A stretch of DNA of 64,000 nt from Leptospira abararensis (lineage in GTDB: Bacteria; Spirochaetota; Leptospiria; Leptospirales; Leptospiraceae): NCBI RefSeq assembly GCF_016918735.1, contig NZ_JAFFPR010000027.1, forward strand, positions 62,001 to 126,000, read 5' to 3'. Below are positions 32,031 through 42,307 of the stretch, piece after piece. The position numbers and the translations under genes are program-made. Under the pieces are notes generated by a model. The model saw nothing but the letters and a program-made list of their open reading frames with translations. It was not told where the DNA came from and searched no databases. Position 1 is the first letter of the stretch. Every line of letters starts with the position of its first letter.

Positions 32031-33314
32031 ATGCGATTTCAAGAAGACTCTATTGATTGCGTTGACTTCATTCTAAAGAAGGATGAAGTTTTGACCATCA
32101 TCTTAGGTGGAGGGAAAGGAACTCGTTTATTGCCCCTTACAGAAAAAAGATCCAAACCTGCTGTGAGTTTTGGTGGAAAATACCGACTCATTGACATTCC
32201 GATTTCTAACTCACTTAACAGTGGATTCGAAAAGATATTCATCCTAACTCAGTTCAATTCTTATTCCTTAAACCGACATATTAACAGAACCTACGCTACC
32301 AATAACATCCACCAAAAGAGTTTTGTCGAAATCATCGCTGCAGAACAAACTGTATCCAGTGCCAATTGGTTTGAAGGAACTGCCGATGCTGTAAGAAAAG
32401 TCCTTCCTTATATCAGAGAACAAAAACCCAAATACGTTCTTATTTTATCCGGTGACCAATTGTACAATATGGACCTTTCTGATTTTATGCAGAGCCATCT
32501 GATGGATCCAGAAACAGAAATTTCTGTTGCTACCAATGCCATTCCTGAAGACCAAATTCATGGACTTGGGATTGTGAAAGCAGGAGTGGGTGGGTTTATC
32601 CAAGAGTTTATAGAAAAACCACAAGACCTCTCTCAAGTAGAATCCTGTCGCACGGAGAACGGAGCCTTCCTTGCCAATATGGGAATTTATATTTTTAATA
32701 CATCCACTCTGATTGATGTATTAGAAGATAGGAATATGGCAGACTTCGGAAAGGAAATTCTTCCGAGAGCCATCCGAGAAAGAAAGGTAAAAGCATATAC
32801 TTACGACGGTTATTGGGAAGATATCGGAACCATCAAAGCTTTTTATGAAGCCAACTTGATGCTGACAGACCATATCCCTAAGTTCAATCTTTACTTGGAA
32901 AAAACACCGATTTACACTAGGGCCCGTGCTCTTCCTCCTTCTAAGATCATCCAAGCAGTAGTCAACCAAGCCCTGATTTCGGAAGGGACGATCTTAAACC
33001 AGTGTGAGGTGCACCGTTCTATTATTGGTGTGCGTCAACTCATCGCCTCGGGAACTAAAATTTATGACTCCATCATTATGGGTCTGGACCACTATGGCTA
33101 CTTTGATCGTAAGTCAGGGAAAATCCCGATAGGGATTGGACCTAACTGCGAAATACGACGGACAATTGTCGATAAAGACTGCGCCATCGGAGCCAACGTT
33201 CGGCTGTTAAACGAACAAAATCTCCAAGAATATGAAGACGAATATGTACGGATTCGGGAGGGAATCATCGTGGTTCCTCGCCATACGGCAGTCCCTGATG
33301 GGTATACGATCTGA
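32031..33314 (+). CDS. glgC: Glucose-1-phosphate adenylyltransferase
   Basis: A 427-residue ADP-glucose pyrophosphorylase, first step of glycogen synthesis. It shows ILGGGKGTRLLPLTEKRSKP (catalytic loop), GTADAVRKV, LSGDQLYNMD (metal-binding Asp), and FIEKP, followed by a C-terminal left-handed beta helix (CEIRRTIVDKDCAIGANVRL). AAGGGAAGG precedes the ATG. No other glycogen gene is adjacent; the N-terminus is about ten residues longer than in E. coli. Confidence 0.94.
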   Translation: MRFQEDSIDCVDFILKKDEVLTIILGGGKGTRLLPLTEKRSKPAVSFGGKYRLIDIPISNSLNSGFEKIFILTQFNSYSLNRHINRTYATNNIHQKSFVEIIAAEQTVSSANWFEGTADAVRKVLPYIREQKPKYVLILSGDQLYNMDLSDFMQSHLMDPETEISVATNAIPEDQIHGLGIVKAGVGGFIQEFIEKPQDLSQVESCRTENGAFLANMGIYIFNTSTLIDVLEDRNMADFGKEILPRAIRERKVKAYTYDGYWEDIGTIKAFYEANLMLTDHIPKFNLYLEKTPIYTRARALPPSKIIQAVVNQALISEGTILNQCEVHRSIIGVRQLIASGTKIYDSIIMGLDHYGYFDRKSGKIPIGIGPNCEIRRTIVDKDCAIGANVRLLNEQNLQEYEDEYVRIREGIIVVPRHTAVPDGYTI

Positions 33315-33381
33315 GTCAAATTGACATATTTTGGGCAAATTTGGGTCAAAATTCCTCGGGATTGTCTCAGATCTAGGGATT

Positions 33382-33411
33382 TTGACTTGTCAGTTTTGAA
33401 CTTAGTTCTAA
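33382..33411 (+). promoter_or_regulatory. Possible promoter of the EAL gene
   Basis: TTGACT (33382-33387), 18-nt spacer, TTCTAA (33406-33411), ending 18 nt before the start codon. Only the -35 element is strong. Confidence 0.35.
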
Positions 33412-33429
33412 CCTGGACGAAAGGGAACC

Positions 33430-34668
33430 ATGTTCACAACGGAATCAACGGAAGGAAACCAGTTTTGGAACGAGACATACTTTGTCCCTCATTTCCAACC
33501 CATCGTCAATGCGATCAATCGCTCCATTTCTGCTTACGAGGTTCTCGGCCGGCAGTTCAATCCTGAGAAAAACTCCTACCATTCTTTAGGTGAGCTTTTC
33601 CACAATCGGGACCAGGATCCGGTTCCGGTCTACAATATCGATCGGATTCTTAGAGAAAAGGCAGTGCAGACCTTAAAAGAAAGTTCCCTACGCACCAAAC
33701 TCTTTTTCAATATGATGCCGAACTTCCTGTCTCGGGTCCATCATACGGATTTATTTGCAGAAAACTTCCATATCATCCAACTCATCGAAAAGTACGGAAT
33801 TGATCGCAACCAAGTGGTCATCGAAATCACAGAGGATGAATTTGATGGTTCGATTGACCGCCTCATCCAAATTGTGCAGATCTTTCGGGACTATGGGCTC
33901 AAAATTGCCATCGATGATTTGGGAACTGGATTTTCCAATTTGGAAAGGATTGGTTATTTACACCCCGATATCATGAAGGTCGACATTCGCATTATGAGAG
34001 AAAGTTTGAATAAAAATTCTTTCAAACAAGTCCTTGGTGCGATTTCGGAAATGTCTCAGAAACTCGGAAGCCAACTTCTCTTTGAAGGAATTGAAACCGA
34101 AGAAGAGGTGAACCTAGCCCTATCTATGGGAGCCAATCTTTTGCAAGGGTACTACTTTTCGACCCCGAACCCACATTTTCTGAACCGCAATACTTTCTCC
34201 GATAAAATGAAAACAGTTTTAGAAAACTTTTCTAGCGTTCGTTCTAGGGAACTTCGGGAAAAGGGAATGCGGGAACAGAGGATCATTGACCAACTCCAAG
34301 ATCTTTTCTACGAGCTATCGGATACCAAAGAAGATGATTTTTCTTACCGGTTTGGACAAATCCTTGGGTCTTTGCCAAGAGAAATCCTAAAGGTCTTTGT
34401 TTGTGATCAGGAAGGTTACCAAATCACTCCCACTTACGATTTGGATCGTATGAATGGCGGGTATTTGGAACGTTCCCGCCAAATTGGAAACAATTACGCG
34501 TGGAAACCTTACTTTCTCAAACATAAAGAGGAATCGGAACGGTTTCGAAAAAAATGGGGTGTGACCTATCCACTCTATGATATTTCGAACCAAAACCAAT
34601 ATGTGATTTTTACCTTCTCTCTAATGGATGGAAAGATCCTGATTGCCCAGGTAGGTTGGTCGGAATAG
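33430..34668 (+). CDS. EAL-domain protein, probable c-di-GMP phosphodiesterase
   Basis: A 412-residue cytoplasmic protein. The EAL domain (about residues 17-255) has YEVLGR with Glu37 in place of EALLR. It also has FFNMMP, VIEITEDEF, AIDDLGTGFSNLERI, the lysine in IMKVDIR, and FEGIETEEE with QGYYFSTP, so the metal and substrate residues appear kept. A linking helix leads to a C-terminal domain of about 120 residues (PREILKVFVCDQEGYQITPTYD; YPLYDISNQNQYVIF) that looks like a small sensor domain of unknown ligand. AAAGGGA precedes the ATG. Confidence 0.88.
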   Translation: MFTTESTEGNQFWNETYFVPHFQPIVNAINRSISAYEVLGRQFNPEKNSYHSLGELFHNRDQDPVPVYNIDRILREKAVQTLKESSLRTKLFFNMMPNFLSRVHHTDLFAENFHIIQLIEKYGIDRNQVVIEITEDEFDGSIDRLIQIVQIFRDYGLKIAIDDLGTGFSNLERIGYLHPDIMKVDIRIMRESLNKNSFKQVLGAISEMSQKLGSQLLFEGIETEEEVNLALSMGANLLQGYYFSTPNPHFLNRNTFSDKMKTVLENFSSVRSRELREKGMREQRIIDQLQDLFYELSDTKEDDFSYRFGQILGSLPREILKVFVCDQEGYQITPTYDLDRMNGGYLERSRQIGNNYAWKPYFLKHKEESERFRKKWGVTYPLYDISNQNQYVIFTFSLMDGKILIAQVGWSE

Positions 34669-34723
34669 AATCTTGTTTTTTTTGAGTGGTGCTTTTTCCT
34701 GGTAGAAGGGATTCGTCTAAAAT

Positions 34724-34738
34724 ATAGAATCATTCTAA
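34724..34738. promoter_or_regulatory. Candidate Fur/PerR-type operator before the suf operon
   Basis: ATAGAAT-C-ATTCTAA contains a perfect 13-bp palindrome (TAGAATCATTCTA, 34725-34737). In 7-1-7 form it matches the PerR consensus TTATAAT-N-ATTATAA at 11 of 14 positions. It sits in AT-rich DNA 25 nt before the sufC start, where it could cover the promoter. Regulator identity is inference. Confidence 0.45.
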
Positions 34739-34762
34739 ATATATACAAAACAGGATACCACC

Positions 34763-35515
34763 TTGTCCGCTATTCTCGAAATCAAATCTCTACACGCTAA
34801 TGTAGGGGACAAAACGATCCTCCGAGGGGTAAATCTCACCATCGGCCCCGGCGAAGTTCATGCCATTATGGGACCCAATGGATCCGGAAAGAGTACTCTT
34901 TCCAACGTCATTCTCGGCCATCCGAAATACACGATTACTTCAGGTGACATTCTCTTTCGGGGAGAATCCATTTTAAATAAATCGACGGATGAAAGGGCAA
35001 GGCTCGGAATCTTTTTATCCTTCCAATACCCAACGGCTCTTCCAGGAGTTACCATTGGAAATTTTTTAAAGTCCATTCTGAAAGCCCATAGGGGAAAGGA
35101 CGTTCCCGTCAAAGAATTCAAACAAGAACTAAAACAATCCATGGATCTTCTTGAAGTGCCTCAGTCGTTTATCGGTCGTTATGTGAACGATGGGTTTTCC
35201 GGTGGGGAAAAAAAACGTGCAGAAATTTTACAGATGAGTTTGTTAAAACCGGTATTATCCATTTTGGATGAAACCGATTCTGGACTCGACATTGATGCTT
35301 TACGAATTGTTTCGGAAGGAATTAATTCCAACAGAAATCCGGAACGTTCTATTTTACTCATCACTCATTACCAACGTATGTTGAATTATATTGTTCCTGA
35401 TTTTGTACACGTATTTGCTGATGGTAGAATTTTAGAGACTGGTGGCAAAGACCTCTCCTTAAAATTAGAAGAAGTGGGTTACGACTGGATTTTGGAGAGA
35501 GAAGGAGTCAAATGA
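34763..35515 (+). CDS. sufC: Fe-S assembly ATPase SufC
   Basis: A 250-residue ABC-type ATPase of the SUF scaffold complex. It has Walker [10 protein letters not shown], the signature [12 protein letters not shown] and Walker [17 protein letters not shown] and ETDSGLD are the SufC forms. The start is TTG at 34763 with AGGAT upstream. It opens a nine-gene operon and overlaps sufD by 4 nt. Confidence 0.96.
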   Translation: MSAILEIKSLHANVGDKTILRGVNLTIGPGEVHAIMGPNGSGKSTLSNVILGHPKYTITSGDILFRGESILNKSTDERARLGIFLSFQYPTALPGVTIGNFLKSILKAHRGKDVPVKEFKQELKQSMDLLEVPQSFIGRYVNDGFSGGEKKRAEILQMSLLKPVLSILDETDSGLDIDALRIVSEGINSNRNPERSILLITHYQRMLNYIVPDFVHVFADGRILETGGKDLSLKLEEVGYDWILEREGVK

Positions 35516-36669
35516 ATTCCTCACTCACGAGAAATCGATTGGTTCTCTCGAAAGAACGAACAAAAGAATTTCGTAAATCCATCTTAGAAATTTGGAAAAA
35601 GTTAGAAATTCCTACAGACTCTCATGAGTCTTGGAGAAAATTTCCCTTGGCTTCCGTGGATTGGAAGGAATTACAATTTGATCCCAAAGAAATTTCTATA
35701 AATACTAACGACGAAGTTTCAGACGAACCTTCGTTACCTGAAGAGATAGTCGATGGGATTCTTTCTGATATTTTAAAATACATTCCTAAGGATTATTTTG
35801 CTTATTTGAGTTTGATGGCCGCAGAAAGTTATGAACTCATTCTTGTAGAGGAAGGGGAAAGTGATTTTCTATTTCAGGAAATGGGAGATGCTCCTAAATT
35901 TTCTGTTCGTATCTTCTATTTAAAGTCGGGTAAAACTGCAAAAATCCAAAATCGATTGGAACACATTCACGAAACAGATGCCCTCCATATGTCTTCCTCT
36001 TTGGATTTTTATATTACAGAAGAGGCTTCTTTTTTAGAAATTTTGGATAGAGAGTCCAGTGATTTCGATTTATATAGGTTTCGTAGTGTAGCCATTCTTT
36101 CTCGATCTGAGTCCCAAGTAAAATTTCACCATTTTCCTATAGGTGGATTTCGTTCGAAATTGTTTTTACATAGCCACTTACTTGGGAAAGGTGCAGAAGT
36201 GATTGTGGATGGGGTTTCTGCTCTCGGGGGAAGGAACCTAAAAGATCTAGAGATGGAGATGTACCACCATGCTGACCATACCACAAGTAAAATCAGCTAT
36301 AAAGCGATTGTCACCGATAAATCCCATCATATTTTTACTGGGAATTTAATCATACCACCAAACTTGAAAAAGGTTATAGCCCACCAAGAGTCTTTTAACC
36401 TTTCTTTAAATAAAAAAGCAAGAGCAGAAGCAAATCCCAAATTAGAAGTGCTTGCCGAAGATGTGTCTTGTACTCACGGAGCCACAGTGGGGGACATTGA
36501 TGAAGAACAGTATTTTTATCTTCTTTCCCGAGGTCTAACACCTGCAGAGTCCAAGTCTTTACTTGTGACTGCTTTTTACGGAGAGACCATCCACTCGATT
36601 GGTTTTTCTGAAGAAGTGAAACTGTCTTTGGAATCTCAAATCAGAGAGATTCTAGTAGGAGGCAAATAG
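35512..36669 (+). CDS. sufD: Fe-S assembly protein SufD
   Basis: A 385-residue SufB/SufD-family protein. The C-terminal part has [20 protein letters not shown] and [18 protein letters not shown], which both subunits share; the short N-terminus and lack of the SufB CSAPIY-type segment favour SufD. It should form the scaffold with SufC and a SufB. No sufB is present in this window, which is unusual because sufB normally adjoins sufC. Confidence 0.88.
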   Translation: MNSSLTRNRLVLSKERTKEFRKSILEIWKKLEIPTDSHESWRKFPLASVDWKELQFDPKEISINTNDEVSDEPSLPEEIVDGILSDILKYIPKDYFAYLSLMAAESYELILVEEGESDFLFQEMGDAPKFSVRIFYLKSGKTAKIQNRLEHIHETDALHMSSSLDFYITEEASFLEILDRESSDFDLYRFRSVAILSRSESQVKFHHFPIGGFRSKLFLHSHLLGKGAEVIVDGVSALGGRNLKDLEMEMYHHADHTTSKISYKAIVTDKSHHIFTGNLIIPPNLKKVIAHQESFNLSLNKKARAEANPKLEVLAEDVSCTHGATVGDIDEEQYFYLLSRGLTPAESKSLLVTAFYGETIHSIGFSEEVKLSLESQIREILVGGK

Positions 36670-36983
36670 TGGCCTTTAAAAAGTTGATCTCTGTTTTAGA
36701 AGTGGGCGAAGGCAGTTTGGTTGTTGTCAAAACCCGCCATTTCAATGTGGTCGTGACACAAGTGGAAGGAAAGTATTACGCCTTTGAAGATTCTTGTACG
36801 CATGACGGGGAAGAAATCTCTTGTGGAAAATTGGAAGGTTGTGTCATCACTTGCCCGAGACATTTCGCAAAATTTGATGTTCGTAGTGGAGAAGTTTTGG
36901 CCCTTCCGGCAACAGAACCTCTCGTGGTCTTTCCCGTTCGTGTGGTGGGTGATGATTTGGAAGTGGATTTGGAGGCGGTATGA
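36669..36983 (+). CDS. Rieske-type [2Fe-2S] protein
   Basis: A 104-residue soluble Rieske ferredoxin-like protein with Cys43-X-His45 (SCTHDGEEI) and Cys62-X2-His65 ([10 protein letters not shown]), the full ligand set. It starts at GTG, overlapping the sufD stop by one base, and overlaps sufS by 4 nt. Similar small Rieske proteins often occur in suf operons, where they may supply electrons; that role is inference. Confidence 0.92.
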   Translation: MAFKKLISVLEVGEGSLVVVKTRHFNVVVTQVEGKYYAFEDSCTHDGEEISCGKLEGCVITCPRHFAKFDVRSGEVLALPATEPLVVFPVRVVGDDLEVDLEAV

Positions 36984-38224
36984 GTTTAGATCCTTACCAA
37001 ATCAGAAAAGACTTCCCAATCCTTTCTCGGATTTTACCGAGCGGAAAACCGCTTGTGTATTTAGACAATGGGGCATCTTCCCAAAAACCACAATCGGTGA
37101 TTGATGCCACGAACGACTATTATACTAATGATAATGCCAATATCCACAGAGGGGTGTATTATCTCTCCCAACATGCCACTGAACTTTTTGAAAGAACCAG
37201 GATCAAAACTTCCCATTTTTTCCAGGCGCAATGTGCTAAGGCGATTATATTTACGCGTGGTACAACAGATTCCATAAACCTTGTGGCACAAGCCTGGGGG
37301 AGAACCAATATTGGGGAAGGGGATGAGATTGTTTTATCGGTTCAGGAACACCACTCCAATTTAGTACCTTGGCAGATGTTGGCCTTAGAGAAAAAAGCCT
37401 TTTTAAAATTCATTCCGATTCAAGAAGACACCACTTACGACTTATCGAACTTAAATCAAATCATCACCAAACGAACAAAACTTGTGGCCTTAAGCCAGAT
37501 GTCGAATGTGACGGGAACTATCCATGACCTAACAAAGATTATAGAACGTGTTCGCCAAGTCGGAGCCAAAATTTTAGTCGATGGGGCACAAGCTGCTTGT
37601 CATATGCCCATCCATTTGGTGGATATGGATGTAGATTTTTATGCATTTTCTGCGCATAAGATGCTTGGACCCACAGGGGTCGGAGTTCTTTTTGGAAAAG
37701 AAGAAATTTTAGAAGCAATGCCTCCTTGGCTTGGTGGTGGGGACATGATTGAATCTGTGGAACTAGAAAGTTCTACTTATGCGGCTCTCCCAGCCAAACT
37801 CGAAGCCGGCACTCCCAATATTGCAGGAGTCATAGGATTTAGTCATGCTTTGGATTATTTGCAAAAAGTAGGAATGAAAAATATCAAAGAACACGAACGG
37901 ATGTTAACCGAATATGCATTGGAAAGGTTGAACCGGATTGGTGGACTTCAGATTTATGGAACTGAGGATTTAGACAAAAGGGGAGGTGTTGTATCCTTTA
38001 CTATGGACGGAATCCATCCTCACGATGTAGGTTCCATCTTAGATGAAGAAGGTGTGGCGATTCGAGTGGGTCACCACTGTTGCCAACCACTGATGAAACA
38101 ATTGTCCATTCCGGGAACTTGTCGTGCCTCCTTCTATCTTTATAATACCAAAGAAGATATCGATGCCTTGGTTCATTCGATTGATAAAGTAAAATCAATA
38201 TTCGGTCGTGTCGCAAGAAAGTAA
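36980..38224 (+). CDS. sufS: Cysteine desulfurase SufS
   Basis: A 414-residue group II PLP enzyme that takes sulfur from cysteine. The Schiff-base lysine is Lys227 in [14 protein letters not shown], and the persulfide cysteine is Cys367 in [12 protein letters not shown], followed by a second cysteine where Ala is usual. The N-terminal [11 protein letters not shown] and [10 protein letters not shown] are typical. Overlaps both neighbours. Confidence 0.96.
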   Translation: MSLDPYQIRKDFPILSRILPSGKPLVYLDNGASSQKPQSVIDATNDYYTNDNANIHRGVYYLSQHATELFERTRIKTSHFFQAQCAKAIIFTRGTTDSINLVAQAWGRTNIGEGDEIVLSVQEHHSNLVPWQMLALEKKAFLKFIPIQEDTTYDLSNLNQIITKRTKLVALSQMSNVTGTIHDLTKIIERVRQVGAKILVDGAQAACHMPIHLVDMDVDFYAFSAHKMLGPTGVGVLFGKEEILEAMPPWLGGGDMIESVELESSTYAALPAKLEAGTPNIAGVIGFSHALDYLQKVGMKNIKEHERMLTEYALERLNRIGGLQIYGTEDLDKRGGVVSFTMDGIHPHDVGSILDEEGVAIRVGHHCCQPLMKQLSIPGTCRASFYLYNTKEDIDALVHSIDKVKSIFGRVARK

Positions 38225-38630
38225 CTTAGAAGATTTCCTGCGTTGGAAGTCCTTTGCCGTTTGGGAAAAACCAAAGGGAGACCATAGAGTGGTTAAGGGA
38301 CTGAACCCACTTTGCGGGGATGAAATTTTTATCTACTACCAATTGGAAAAAGACCATTCCATTCAGATTTTAGGACTCGGTGGTGAGTCTTGTTCTATTT
38401 GTTCTGCAGCAGCAGGACTTCTCTTTAAAAATAAATCACTGCTGCAGTGGAAGGCTCTTCCGTCTTACTTGCAAGAGAGAAAAAATTTTTTAGATGGGGT
38501 GGATTCTCGCTTGTTTGAAGATCCAGAAGAGATATCCTTTTTTAAAACCCTAAGAACACATCCTGGTCGTTATCGTTGTGGGCTTTTGCCCTGGCTAACC
38601 CTAGTAAAATTGAGTGAGGAAATGATATGA
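38208..38630 (+). CDS. SufU/IscU-like Fe-S scaffold or sulfur-transfer protein
   Basis: A 140-residue protein. NPLCGDEI (Cys36, Asp38), [15 protein letters not shown] (Cys62, Cys65) and RYRCGLLPW (Cys124) correspond to the three ligand cysteines and the aspartate of SufU. SufU accepts sulfur from SufS in Gram-positive bacteria. The spacing is shorter than in Bacillus SufU. The GTG start at 38208 lies 17 nt inside sufS. A SufE-like role is the alternative, but the CGD motif speaks for SufU. Confidence 0.82.
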   Translation: MSQESNLEDFLRWKSFAVWEKPKGDHRVVKGLNPLCGDEIFIYYQLEKDHSIQILGLGGESCSICSAAAGLLFKNKSLLQWKALPSYLQERKNFLDGVDSRLFEDPEEISFFKTLRTHPGRYRCGLLPWLTLVKLSEEMI

Positions 38631-38950
38631 TACGTGATCCTGAAACAGAGAAAGAATGGGAAGTATTCCATAGTGTTCGTATGGTGGAAGATCCAGAGAT
38701 TGGAATTTCTCTCATTGAGCTGGGTTTGATTTATGATATCAAAGTGGAAGGGGAGAAAGCGGAGATCACCATGACCTATACTTCTCTTGCTTGTCCGGCA
38801 GGTCCACAAATGAAACAAGACATTGAAAACCATGCCCTTCGTGTAGATGGGATCAGTGAAGTTGTGGTTCAAGTAGTTTGGAATCCCAAATGGGAACCTC
38901 GGGCCATGGCCAGTGAAGAAGCCAAAATGCAAATGGGGATCTTCGATTGA
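38627..38950 (+). CDS. SufT-like DUF59/MIP18 family protein
   Basis: A 107-residue protein with the DUF59 pattern: [20 protein letters not shown], then [15 protein letters not shown] with the conserved cysteine, and [12 protein letters not shown]. Members help mature Fe-S proteins (SufT, PaaD). ATGA overlap with the preceding gene and TTGA overlap with ggt. Confidence 0.88.
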   Translation: MIRDPETEKEWEVFHSVRMVEDPEIGISLIELGLIYDIKVEGEKAEITMTYTSLACPAGPQMKQDIENHALRVDGISEVVVQVVWNPKWEPRAMASEEAKMQMGIFD

Positions 38951-40707
38951 ATTTGATCATCCGAACTAACTATTGGTTGGTTCTTCTTTTATTCTTTAAC
39001 GGTTGTGAGTCGCTCCCCTTCCTTCAAGACTCGTTTCCATCTAAACCACAAGCAAACTTAACTGTACCTCAAATCGAAGGTGCTTCTGAGAAACGGGACA
39101 GGTATGAATTTACTGGAAAAGAAATCATCATATCCTCTGACCATCCACTGGCATCTCAAGCGGGGATGGAGGTTTGGAAACAAGGAGGAAATGTGGTGGA
39201 TGTATTTGCCGCTGCCAGTTTTGCGATCTCTGTCCTTCGTCCCCATTCCACAGGACTTTTTGGTGGTGGCTTTGCAGTCGTGTTTTTGCCAGCGAAGGGA
39301 AAGTGGGCTTACGACTTTAGGGAACGTTCTCCCAAAAAAGGAGTAGCCTCTTTTTATCTAAAAGAAGACGGCACTGTCATTTTGGAGAAAACTCTAAAAG
39401 GGCCTTATAGTGCTGGTGTTCCGGGAACAGTCCAAGGGATTTTACAAATCCAAAAACAACATGGAAAATTACCGCTCGGTGACATCCTTTCACCTTCGAT
39501 TCGTTATGCGAGAAATGGTTTTTCTGTTTATGGGGATTTAGCGGCCGCGATTGTAAAAACTTGGCCACAGATGAATCCTGCCATGCAAAAAGTATTCGGA
39601 ATTGATAACCGGGCCATCCGAGAAGGAGAACTTCTGATTCAAGAGGATCTTGCTAAAACCTTGGAACGTATCATAGAAAATGCGGAAAAAGAATTTTCTG
39701 ATGGGGAAACGATTCAGTTGGTTTCTAAGTTCTATTCCGAATTTCAGGAATTTATCACTCCAGATGATTTTAAAAATTACCAAGTGAAGGTAAGTGAACC
39801 TTTGGTAAGTTCTGTTTGGGGTCATACCATTCTTACCATGCCTCCTCCGAGTTCCGGGGTCCATCTTGTGACAATGATGCATTTGTATTCGGAAATGCAA
39901 AATCGGAATACATTTCCGAAAGGGGATGTGGGTGAAATGATTCGTATTACGGAAGCTATGCGAGTCGCATACCGGGACCGGGCAGAGCTTGGAGGAGATC
40001 CTTTATACACAAACATTCCCGTTTCTAAACTTTTGTCACAAGCTTATGCCAAAGAAGAAACCATTGAGATCGAAAGGAAAGTGGTTTCTGGAAGTTGGCC
40101 AACACCCAAAGAGGAAGTAAAAAAAACAGAATCTTACAATACCACTCATATCTCCATTCTTGATCGAGAAGGAAATGCTGTTTCGACTACCCAGTCAGTG
40201 AATGGGATTTTTGGATCAGGTCATATGGTTCCCGGAACGGGTCTTGTACTCAACAATACCATGGACGACTTTGCCGTTGCCCCAGGAGTGCCAAACCTAT
40301 ATGGTTTAGTGGGTTCGAAGGCCAATGCGATTGAACCTGGCAAAACTCCCCTTTCTAGTATGAGTCCGAGCATACTTCTTGACGCTTCAGGAAAAACAAA
40401 GATGGTGATCGGTGCCCCCGGTGGTTCCCAGATTCCCACTTCCATCTTTAATACTCTCTACCGGTATTTGATCCAAAAGAGAGATCTTTATGAAAGTATA
40501 TCCTATCCGAGAATCCACCACCAATTTATGCCTGATCGGATTTTTTTGGATCCTGAAATAAAAGACAGTTATCCTCAGTCAGAATTACCCTTTTATCAAG
40601 TCCAATATAGTAGGCATCGTGCTAAAGTATTTGCCGTGACGAGAGAGGGAGACCGCCTAATCGGTGTGTCTGATCCCAAAGGGGAAGGAGTCCCTTTAGG
40701 TTTTTAA
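38947..40707 (+). CDS. ggt: Gamma-glutamyltransferase, probable lipoprotein
   Basis: A 586-residue N-terminal nucleophile hydrolase that cleaves or transfers the gamma-glutamyl group of glutathione. SYNTTHISI holds the autocleavage site and nucleophile (Thr399), DFRERSPKK binds the glutamate carboxylate, and [10 protein letters not shown] and [11 protein letters not shown] follow. The N-terminus has a hydrophobic segment ending FFNGC (Cys20), a relaxed spirochaete lipobox, so it is likely lipid-anchored outside the inner membrane. TTG start overlapping the previous stop. Confidence 0.94.
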   Translation: MNLIIRTNYWLVLLLFFNGCESLPFLQDSFPSKPQANLTVPQIEGASEKRDRYEFTGKEIIISSDHPLASQAGMEVWKQGGNVVDVFAAASFAISVLRPHSTGLFGGGFAVVFLPAKGKWAYDFRERSPKKGVASFYLKEDGTVILEKTLKGPYSAGVPGTVQGILQIQKQHGKLPLGDILSPSIRYARNGFSVYGDLAAAIVKTWPQMNPAMQKVFGIDNRAIREGELLIQEDLAKTLERIIENAEKEFSDGETIQLVSKFYSEFQEFITPDDFKNYQVKVSEPLVSSVWGHTILTMPPPSSGVHLVTMMHLYSEMQNRNTFPKGDVGEMIRITEAMRVAYRDRAELGGDPLYTNIPVSKLLSQAYAKEETIEIERKVVSGSWPTPKEEVKKTESYNTTHISILDREGNAVSTTQSVNGIFGSGHMVPGTGLVLNNTMDDFAVAPGVPNLYGLVGSKANAIEPGKTPLSSMSPSILLDASGKTKMVIGAPGGSQIPTSIFNTLYRYLIQKRDLYESISYPRIHHQFMPDRIFLDPEIKDSYPQSELPFYQVQYSRHRAKVFAVTREGDRLIGVSDPKGEGVPLGF

Positions 40708-40710
40708 ACC

Positions 40711-42303
40711 ATGAAATCAAAGTTATTAACATCAAAAAAAAAGAATTCCACAAATAGTTTATTATCAGAAGAATATAGGGCCTGTTTACTCAGCGCCAAA
40801 CATGGGTTAGAAAGAGAAAGTGTGAGGGTAGATGGGAAGTCGCAAATTTCTTCAAAACCCCATCCCAAAGCCTTGGGATCAAGTCTCACCCATCCATTGA
40901 TTAAAACGGACTTTGCCGAAGCTCAAATTGAATATGCTACCAATATCCACAAATCCATCCCGGATGCCTTAAAAGAACTCACCGAGTTACATGCATTTAC
41001 AGCACACAACTTAGATTCGGAATATTTATGGCCTTTTAGTATGCCACCGATTTTACCTTCTGAGAATAAAATTGAAGTGGGAAATTACGGAACCTCCACA
41101 GAGGGAAGAAAAAAGACCATCTATCGCAATGGCCTTGGGTATCGTTATGGAAAGAAGATGCAAACCATCTCAGGTGTTCATTACAATATCTCTTTTGATA
41201 CATGTCTTTTGTCCATCGTCTCGGAAAAAAGATTCAAAAAACCATTAACTCACGAAACGAAATCTCAAATCTATTTTGACACCATTCGAAATTTCTATAG
41301 AATTTCTCCTGCTCTTTTGTATTTATTCGGATCTTCTAGTTTAACAGACATTACTTTTACAGAAGAAACTAAACATATCAAAAAACTTGATTCCAAAACT
41401 CTGAAAGCACCTTATGCGACAACACTTCGTTTGTCGAGTATAGGTTATACGAGTAAAGTGCAAGGTAAATATCCAATTTCTGTCAATTCCTTGGAAGAAT
41501 ATGCTAATGGAATGTGTAACGTGGTCTCTAAGTCTTATACAGCTTACAAACAGTTTAATGGGAAAGCCACAAACCAGTTGAATGATCATATCTTACAATT
41601 GGAGAACGAATACTACTCGCTTGTTCGCCCTAAACAAGTGCCGAAAGGCGAGGAAAGGGTGGTGGATGCTCTTGTGGAAAGAGGTGTGGAGTATTTAGAA
41701 ATCCGACTTTTGGATTTGGATCCTTTTTCCGCCATTGGTGTGGAAGAAAACCGTCTTTATTTTTTGCATATGGTTTTACTTTATTGTATGTTGAATGAGT
41801 CACCTAAGTCTGATTTGGCGGAAATGGCCGATTGGAGAAAAAACCAAGAGGTCACTACTTGGTTTGGAAGAAAGGAAGATACAAAAATTCAATTTTTAGG
41901 GGAAGAAATGCCTCTTCGCGAGTTGGTCTACCAACTTTTTGTGGAAATCCAACCCATAGCGGATCTTTTGGACGCAAACGATGCGAGTGGCCCTTTTAGT
42001 AAAGCTTGGGAGACCCAATGGGAGAAATGGGATGATCCAAGCCATTTAGGATCCGAAATGTCTGAGTTGGATTTAGAAATTCATAAATCGAGTTATCGTG
42101 AGTTCGGTCTTACTCTTGCTAAAGCCCATAAAGAAGAATTACAGCAGTATCCACTCCCACCAAACAAAATTAAATACTTCGAAGATCTAAGTGTCCAATC
42201 GATTTATGAACAACAAAAGATCGAAACCTTGGAAGGAAGTCATTTAAAGAAAAATCAAAAACCCATCCAAATCAAACCCTTAAAACTTTGTAGTGGGGTT
42301 TGA
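40711..42303 (+). CDS. gshA: Glutamate-cysteine ligase, proteobacterial type
   Basis: A 530-residue class I GshA making gamma-glutamylcysteine. Motifs follow E. coli GshA: GLERESVRV, PHPKALGSSLTHPLIKTDFAEAQIE split by ordinary residues, WPFSMPP, and YRYGKKMQTISGVHYNIS. It starts 3 nt after ggt with no clear ribosome binding site, so translation may depend on coupling. Confidence 0.94.
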   Translation: MKSKLLTSKKKNSTNSLLSEEYRACLLSAKHGLERESVRVDGKSQISSKPHPKALGSSLTHPLIKTDFAEAQIEYATNIHKSIPDALKELTELHAFTAHNLDSEYLWPFSMPPILPSENKIEVGNYGTSTEGRKKTIYRNGLGYRYGKKMQTISGVHYNISFDTCLLSIVSEKRFKKPLTHETKSQIYFDTIRNFYRISPALLYLFGSSSLTDITFTEETKHIKKLDSKTLKAPYATTLRLSSIGYTSKVQGKYPISVNSLEEYANGMCNVVSKSYTAYKQFNGKATNQLNDHILQLENEYYSLVRPKQVPKGEERVVDALVERGVEYLEIRLLDLDPFSAIGVEENRLYFLHMVLLYCMLNESPKSDLAEMADWRKNQEVTTWFGRKEDTKIQFLGEEMPLRELVYQLFVEIQPIADLLDANDASGPFSKAWETQWEKWDDPSHLGSEMSELDLEIHKSSYREFGLTLAKAHKEELQQYPLPPNKIKYFEDLSVQSIYEQQKIETLEGSHLKKNQKPIQIKPLKLCSGV

Positions 42304-42307
42304 GTAA

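Noticed and set aside
35512..36669. Reading the SufD gene as SufB
   Set aside because: The shared C-terminal motif is present, but length (385) and the N-terminal part fit SufD and the SufB-specific cysteine segment is not seen.
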